Positions 6,805 to 9,839 of a DNA stretch of 9,839 nt are shown here, one piece after another; the first letter of the stretch is position 1, and every line of letters starts with the position of its first letter. Both the position numbers and the translations under genes were made by a program. The DNA lies in contig SXZD01000056.1 of NCBI GenBank assembly GCA_005788065.1, forward strand, positions 1 through 9,839. The letters are read 5' to 3'. Source of the stretch: Burkholderiales bacterium. GTDB taxonomy: Bacteria; Pseudomonadota; Gammaproteobacteria; Burkholderiales; Burkholderiaceae_B. The notes below the pieces were generated by a model. That model searched no databases. It saw nothing but the letters and a program-made list of their open reading frames with translations, and was not told the DNA's origin.

Positions 6805-7093
6805 GATGCAAAACCCTGCAGCAATGTTTAACCCCGAATCTCACAACAGAATACCCCGATCGCCCATCCGGTCAAACCCTGCAGGCATTGCGGTCGGGTT
6901 AAGCCTGATCTGCGAACCCGTAAAACAAGTGGATACATTTCATATCGTGGAGTAAACTTTCACAAAGATTGTCAAGACGAACCCTACAATGAACATGCGT
7001 CGAGCACACCTGCAGTGCTCGCAACAGACACACATCGCACAAACACAAAAACACTCACAAAACCTACATTAATGAGTGTGAAATCGGGCCCAC
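6805..7093. promoter_or_regulatory. divergent lutA / iclR control region
   Basis: No gene is seen here. Readable elements: an imperfect dyad GATA-N7-TATC at 6932-6946; a consensus-like TTGACA on the minus strand (6970-6975) that could be a -35 for lutA, but no good -10 lies 16-18 bp beyond; TACAAT at 6985-6990 (+) as a possible iclR -10 with a poor -35; a perfect 7-bp inverted repeat at 7001-7021; a second 7-bp inverted repeat at 7051-7079; and a 9-bp stem with one G-T pair at 6855-6863/6890-6898. The stretch 7022-7070 is rich in A and C, consistent with an unstructured leader. Exact promoters are not assigned. Confidence 0.5.
7001..7021. promoter_or_regulatory. perfect 7-bp inverted repeat, candidate operator
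   Basis: CGAGCAC and GTGCTCG flank a 7-bp spacer, giving a 21-bp dyad about 73 bp before iclR and just after a possible -10 (TACAAT, 6985-6990). Arm length and spacing suit a dimeric regulator. IclR-family proteins commonly bind dyads in their own divergent promoters, so autoregulation is a fair guess. No T-run follows, so a terminator is unlikely. Binding by this IclR protein is inference only. Confidence 0.45.
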
Positions 7094-7873
7094 ATGAGTA
7101 AAGACGACGAAACCGTCAGCAGGACCAGCATCCAAGTGATCGAAAGATTCACCCAGCTGCTCGATTTGCTGGCCGAACATCAGGACCCCATCGCCCTGAA
7201 AGAGCTCGCTGCGCTTTCGGGGCTTCACCCGTCCACAGCCCACCGCATCCTCAACGATCTGGTAGCCGTGAGACTGGTCGACCGTACCGAGCCGGGCCTT
7301 TACCGCCTCGGCATGCGACTGCTCGAACTGGGCAATCTGGTCAAAGCCCGAATCAACGTGCGCGATGTCGCACTCGAACCCATGCGCAGGCTGCATCGCC
7401 AGACGGGGCAGACAGTCAACCTGTCCGTTCGTCAGGGCGATGAAATCATCTACATCGAGCGGGCATTTTCAGAGCGCAGCGGCATGCAGGTGGTACGCTC
7501 CATCGGCGGTCGCGCCCCTTTGCACCTGACGTCAACCGGCAAGCTCTTCCTGGCCTGGGATGAAACGGCGATGGTCAAGGACTATGCCACTCGCACAGCC
7601 CTGACCGGGCATACGCGCAACAGCATTACCGAACTGCCCCGCCTTGAACGCGAACTGGCTGATACACGGCGCAATGGCTATGCGCGCGACAACGAAGAGC
7701 TTGAACTGGGCGTGCGGTGCATCTCTGCACCCATCCGCGACGACAGCGGGCGCGTGGTGGCGGGTCTGTCATTGACCGCGCCGGCTGACCGTCTGAAAGA
7801 CGAATGGCTGGACGATGTGAAGGCCACGGCGATGCTGATCAGCAAGGGACTGGGATACCACCGGCAGGGCTGA
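7094..7873 (+). CDS. IclR-family transcriptional regulator
   Basis: This 259-residue protein has the IclR layout. An N-terminal winged helix-turn-helix spans about residues 12-72, with the recognition region LKELAALSGLHPSTAHRI at 35-52. A linker helix (LGMRLLELG) follows, then the C-terminal effector-binding domain from about residue 90. Conserved effector-domain pieces are GRAPLHLTSTGK (139-150), NGYARDNEELELGVRCISAP (194-213) and GLSLTAP (224-230). The ATG at 7094 gives the usual short N-terminal arm; its ribosome binding site is weak. The gene is divergent from lutAB, making it a candidate lactate-responsive controller, although lutABC operons elsewhere are more often tied to GntR-type regulators, so the target is unproven. 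The second structured element begins 80 bp after its stop, in the sense direction. Confidence 0.93.
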   Translation: MSKDDETVSRTSIQVIERFTQLLDLLAEHQDPIALKELAALSGLHPSTAHRILNDLVAVRLVDRTEPGLYRLGMRLLELGNLVKARINVRDVALEPMRRLHRQTGQTVNLSVRQGDEIIYIERAFSERSGMQVVRSIGGRAPLHLTSTGKLFLAWDETAMVKDYATRTALTGHTRNSITELPRLERELADTRRNGYARDNEELELGVRCISAPIRDDSGRVVAGLSLTAPADRLKDEWLDDVKATAMLISKGLGYHRQG

Positions 7874-7953
7874 TGCAATGCGGCGCTTTGCCGGAATTTG
7901 AACGGGACACAGAGCAACCGCGCAAGGCCGCTGTAATGTTCGATTGTTCCCGG

Positions 7954-8151
7954 TGCAACAAAAGGCGTTCGGAGATCGACTCCGCCGGATCGCATCCGAA
8001 AAATTGCGCCCGACCGTGCAGCGGGTGTCCCGAGCAAATCACTGATTTGCGAGGGTTGAAGCGCCGCGAAGACGGCGTTCAAAGCCCGTCAACGTTGAGG
8101 AGCGCAATTTTTGCGGGAGAACCGCCGGAGCGAATCCGGACGCCTAAGACG
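7954..8151 (+). repeat. dispersed structured element, copy 2 (candidate non-coding RNA)
   Basis: This is the second copy of the element at 4339, here 198 bp and in the same orientation, between converging iclR and pbpG. Predicted parts: a 5' hairpin CGGAG/CTCCG (7970-7984), CGGAT-CGC-ATCCG (7986-7998), the closing stem (7999-8009 with 8102-8112), junction stem GGGT/GCCC (8023-8026 with 8084-8087), hairpin B with core CAAATC-ACT-GATTTG (8035-8049) inside CCC/GGG and a tandem G-A internal loop, and hairpin C (8056-8082) with stem TTGAA, bulged G and CGCC around the loop GCGAAGAC. A 3' hairpin CCGGA-N5-TCCGG follows at 8125-8139. Stem sequences differ from copy 1 while pairing is kept. Nothing gene-like is seen in the rest of the 340-bp gap 7874-8213. 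Confidence 0.82.
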
Positions 8152-8210
8152 AACCAACAATGCCACGTTTTGAATAACGCCCGGAGCGAACCCGGACGAG
8201 TCAGACGAAC
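8126..8210 (+). repeat. duplicated 3' end of the structured element
   Basis: The 29 bp at 8126-8154, the right end of copy 2, recur at 8182-8210 with 24 of 29 identical positions, 56 bp downstream. Both begin CGGAGCGAA and end AGACGAAC. The second occurrence stops three bases before the pbpG stop codon (opposite strand). It is either a local duplication or the trace of a further, otherwise lost copy. Confidence 0.8.
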
Positions 8211-8213
8211 CGC

Positions 8214-9338
8214 TTACGTCCGCCGCTCGCGCTGCAACGCCGGCGCCTGCACCTTCACCGGTGCCACGTCCGCATGATGCGTCTCAAGCCACTTGCGAAT
8301 ACGATTGGCGTCCCCCAATCGTGATGCCTTACCGAATGAATCCAGCAGCACAATTGCCAGTCTGCGTCCCTCGATTTTGACGTGCATCACAAGGCAACGA
8401 CCCGCCTCGGAGATAAAGCCGGTCTTGGAGACATTGATGTCCCACTGGTTGCTTTTGACCAATGCATTGGTGTTGTTGAACTGCATCGGACGACCGTTGA
8501 ACGTGAAAACCTGCCCGGGACTGGTGGACAGTTCGCGAATCAGCGGCTTGTCGTTGGTCACCCTCAACAGACGAGCCAGATCGGGCCCCGATGATACGTT
8601 CGAACTGGACAAACCTGTGGGCTCGACAAAGCGCGAATCGTTCATGCCGATGGAGTGGGCCTTGGCATTCATCGCAGCGACAAATGCCTGCAACCCGCCG
8701 GGATAGTGCCGGCCAAGCGCATGCGCGGCCCGGTTTTCAGAAGACATCAGCGCCAGATGCATTGCCTCGCGTCGGGTCATGCTGTAACCCACGCGCAGGC
8801 GGGACGTGCTGTGCTTCTCGGTATCGACATCGGCTTCGGAAATGGTGATGGTTTCATCCAGATCCAGACCTGCATCGGTGACCACCAGCGCTGTCATCAG
8901 CTTCGTAATGGATGCGATGGGCAGCACGGCGTCAGAATTTTTGGAGAACAGCACCTCGCGTGTGTCCAGGTCCTCAACGTGAGCCACTGCGGACTTCAGA
9001 TCCAGCGGATCTGCCGTGCGGTGCAAGCCTGCTGCCTGCCCCTGCGACATGACGCCAACGCCTGCACCCGCTGCAACGGCTGCAGCGCCTGCAACAGCGG
9101 CAGGCCTGCGGGCCACTGCCACAGGTACCACGCGACCCGCGTCACTGAGACGGTCGGGTGCAGCCTTGGGCTTGGGTTTGGATGCGGGTTGCGGGCTGGC
9201 CGGCTTGCCGGCGGGTTTTTTCTTTTTGGCGCTGACAGCGGCGGCGTCGCTGGCGGCATGTGCCTTGGATGGAACTGCGCCAACGGACAGGCCGAGGGCA
9301 ACGCTCAACATCACGCACAGGGTTTGGACTCGTTTCAT
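8214..9338 (-). CDS. pbpG: D-alanyl-D-alanine endopeptidase, PBP7/PbpG type (peptidase S11)
   Basis: This is a periplasmic low-molecular-weight penicillin-binding protein that should cleave peptidoglycan cross-bridges. The 374-residue product has a signal peptide (MKR, hydrophobic 7-21, likely cleavage near AHA-A, residues 27-29). A long Ala/Lys/Pro-rich stretch runs to about residue 60, and an Ala/Val/Gly-rich stretch covers 71-103. The catalytic domain carries all three active-site motifs: SITK (143-146, nucleophile Ser143), SEN (200-202) and KTG (305-307). Length and motif spacing suit PbpG rather than DacA, which has an extra C-terminal domain and amphipathic anchor not seen here. The short C-terminal tail (APALQRERRT) is basic. 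The ATG at 9338 follows a GGAAGAAGA purine run. A sigma70-like promoter lies upstream at 9407-9435. It shares a strand with upstream radA but has its own promoter. Confidence 0.93.
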   Translation of the reverse strand: MKRVQTLCVMLSVALGLSVGAVPSKAHAASDAAAVSAKKKKPAGKPASPQPASKPKPKAAPDRLSDAGRVVPVAVARRPAAVAGAAAVAAGAGVGVMSQGQAAGLHRTADPLDLKSAVAHVEDLDTREVLFSKNSDAVLPIASITKLMTALVVTDAGLDLDETITISEADVDTEKHSTSRLRVGYSMTRREAMHLALMSSENRAAHALGRHYPGGLQAFVAAMNAKAHSIGMNDSRFVEPTGLSSSNVSSGPDLARLLRVTNDKPLIRELSTSPGQVFTFNGRPMQFNNTNALVKSNQWDINVSKTGFISEAGRCLVMHVKIEGRRLAIVLLDSFGKASRLGDANRIRKWLETHHADVAPVKVQAPALQRERRT

Positions 9339-9406
9339 TCGGGTCTTCTTCCGTCAGTGTGGTCAGGAGGCAAAAACACTCGCCCCCTTGGGAATTGTTA
9401 GATGAA

Positions 9407-9435
9407 ATTGTAGTGCTGCCACCGTGCGATGGCAA
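9407..9435 (-). promoter_or_regulatory. sigma70-like promoter for pbpG
   Basis: On the minus strand TTGCCA (9430-9435) and TACAAT (9407-9412) are separated by exactly 17 bp. Each hexamer matches the consensus at five of six positions. Transcription would start near 9400, leaving a leader of about 60 nt before the pbpG ATG. It lies in the 136-bp radA-pbpG gap, where no strong radA terminator is visible. Confidence 0.7.
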
Positions 9436-9474
9436 ACGATATTTAAGAAACTACTTTAAGTATTTTGGGGGATT

Positions 9475-9839
9475 TTAGCTGATTAAAGCCGCACGTAAAG
9501 CATGTAAAGCCGCCTCAATTCGCTCGACTGCAACAATGGTGAGCCCCTCGATGGGCTGTTTGGGCTGGTTGCTGGCCGGAATGATGGCCATTGAGAAACC
9601 CAATTTGGCTGCCTCGCGCAGGCGCTCCTGCCCTCTCGGAGCGGGTCTGACCTCACCGGAGAGACCAATTTCCCCAAAGGCGACAAGATCTTTGGGCAGT
9701 GGACGGTTTTTCAGGGAGGACACCATGGCCAGCACAATGGCCAAGTCTGCTGCAGGCTCGGTGATGCGCACACCACCGACGGCGTTCACAAACACATCCT
9801 GATCGAAGAAGGCCAAGCCGGCATGCCGGTGCAACACCG
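9475..9839 (-). CDS. radA: DNA repair protein RadA (Sms), C-terminal part, cut by the window edge
   Basis: Only the last 120 residues or so are present; the rest lies to the right. RadA is a RecA-like ATPase that helps branch migration in recombinational repair and carries a C-terminal Lon-protease-like domain. That domain is seen here: DQDVFVNAVGGVRITEPAADLA, then the DLVAFGEIGLSGEVRPAPRGQERLREAAKLGF region, which is highly characteristic of RadA, and a closing variable helix ending in AALIS. The first codon read as Met is an internal GTG (Val), not a start. The zinc finger, Walker A and KNRFG motifs would be outside the window. pbpG lies downstream on the same strand after 136 bp. Confidence 0.93.
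   Translation of the reverse strand, partial: VLHRHAGLAFFDQDVFVNAVGGVRITEPAADLAIVLAMVSSLKNRPLPKDLVAFGEIGLSGEVRPAPRGQERLREAAKLGFSMAIIPASNQPKQPIEGLTIVAVERIEAALHALRAALIS

Noticed and set aside
6811..6884. 11-bp direct repeat AAACCCTGCAG upstream of lutA (6811-6821 and 6874-6884)
   Set aside because: Two exact copies 63 bp apart could be regulator sites, but no third copy, dyad or promoter register supports this.
7072..7101. Nine-codon leader peptide overlapping the iclR start
   Set aside because: An ATG...TAA frame exists but has no ribosome binding site and no run of regulatory codons; such short frames are expected by chance.
9436..9474. Rho-independent terminator after radA
   Set aside because: Only a 4-bp AT-rich dyad was seen, with no G/C-rich stem followed by a T-run on the minus strand.

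Overview
The window reads as chromosomal DNA of a betaproteobacterium, most likely Burkholderiales and perhaps Alcaligenaceae. This is inferred from protein character, gene order (Nudix hydrolase, aat, bpt, class 2 pyrD) and moderately high GC; no database search was possible. No IS transposase, integrase, phage gene, tRNA, rRNA or CRISPR array was seen.

Positions 25-4299 (+) hold five tightly spaced genes. They are an alpha/beta hydrolase (start possibly outside the window), a zinc-ribbon Nudix hydrolase, the two N-degron aminoacyl-protein transferases aat and bpt (overlapping by 17 nt), and class 2 dihydroorotate dehydrogenase pyrD. Positions 4637-6804 (-) hold a lactate-utilisation pair, lutA then lutB, coupled through a TAATG overlap. 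No lutC follows. A divergent 289-bp control region with several dyads separates lutA from an IclR-family regulator (7094-7873, +), a candidate regulator of lutAB. Positions 8214-9338 (-) encode a PBP7/PbpG-type D,D-endopeptidase with its own good sigma70-like promoter. The right edge holds the C-terminal part of radA (-).

The most notable content is non-coding. Two copies (4339-4538 and 7954-8151) of a dispersed element of about 200 bp share about 85% identity by hand alignment. Each lies between converging genes (pyrD/lutB and iclR/pbpG) in the same orientation. Two blocks of 42 and 43 bp are identical and contain the arms of an 11-bp closing stem. Between them is a divergent segment of about 66 bp in which 16 of 17 substitutions preserve, restore or strengthen base pairs of a predicted three-way junction, including six two-sided compensatory changes. 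The only length difference removes one base from each side of one internal loop. This is the pattern of a structure-constrained RNA (or folded single-stranded DNA) and not of a protein-coding remnant. G-U wobbles point to the plus strand as the functional strand.

The first copy is also bracketed by two unrelated-length tandem arrays (8-bp and 17-bp units). These carry the same core in opposite orientations and touch the 3' ends of pyrD and lutB. The element's family, distribution and function cannot be settled from this window.
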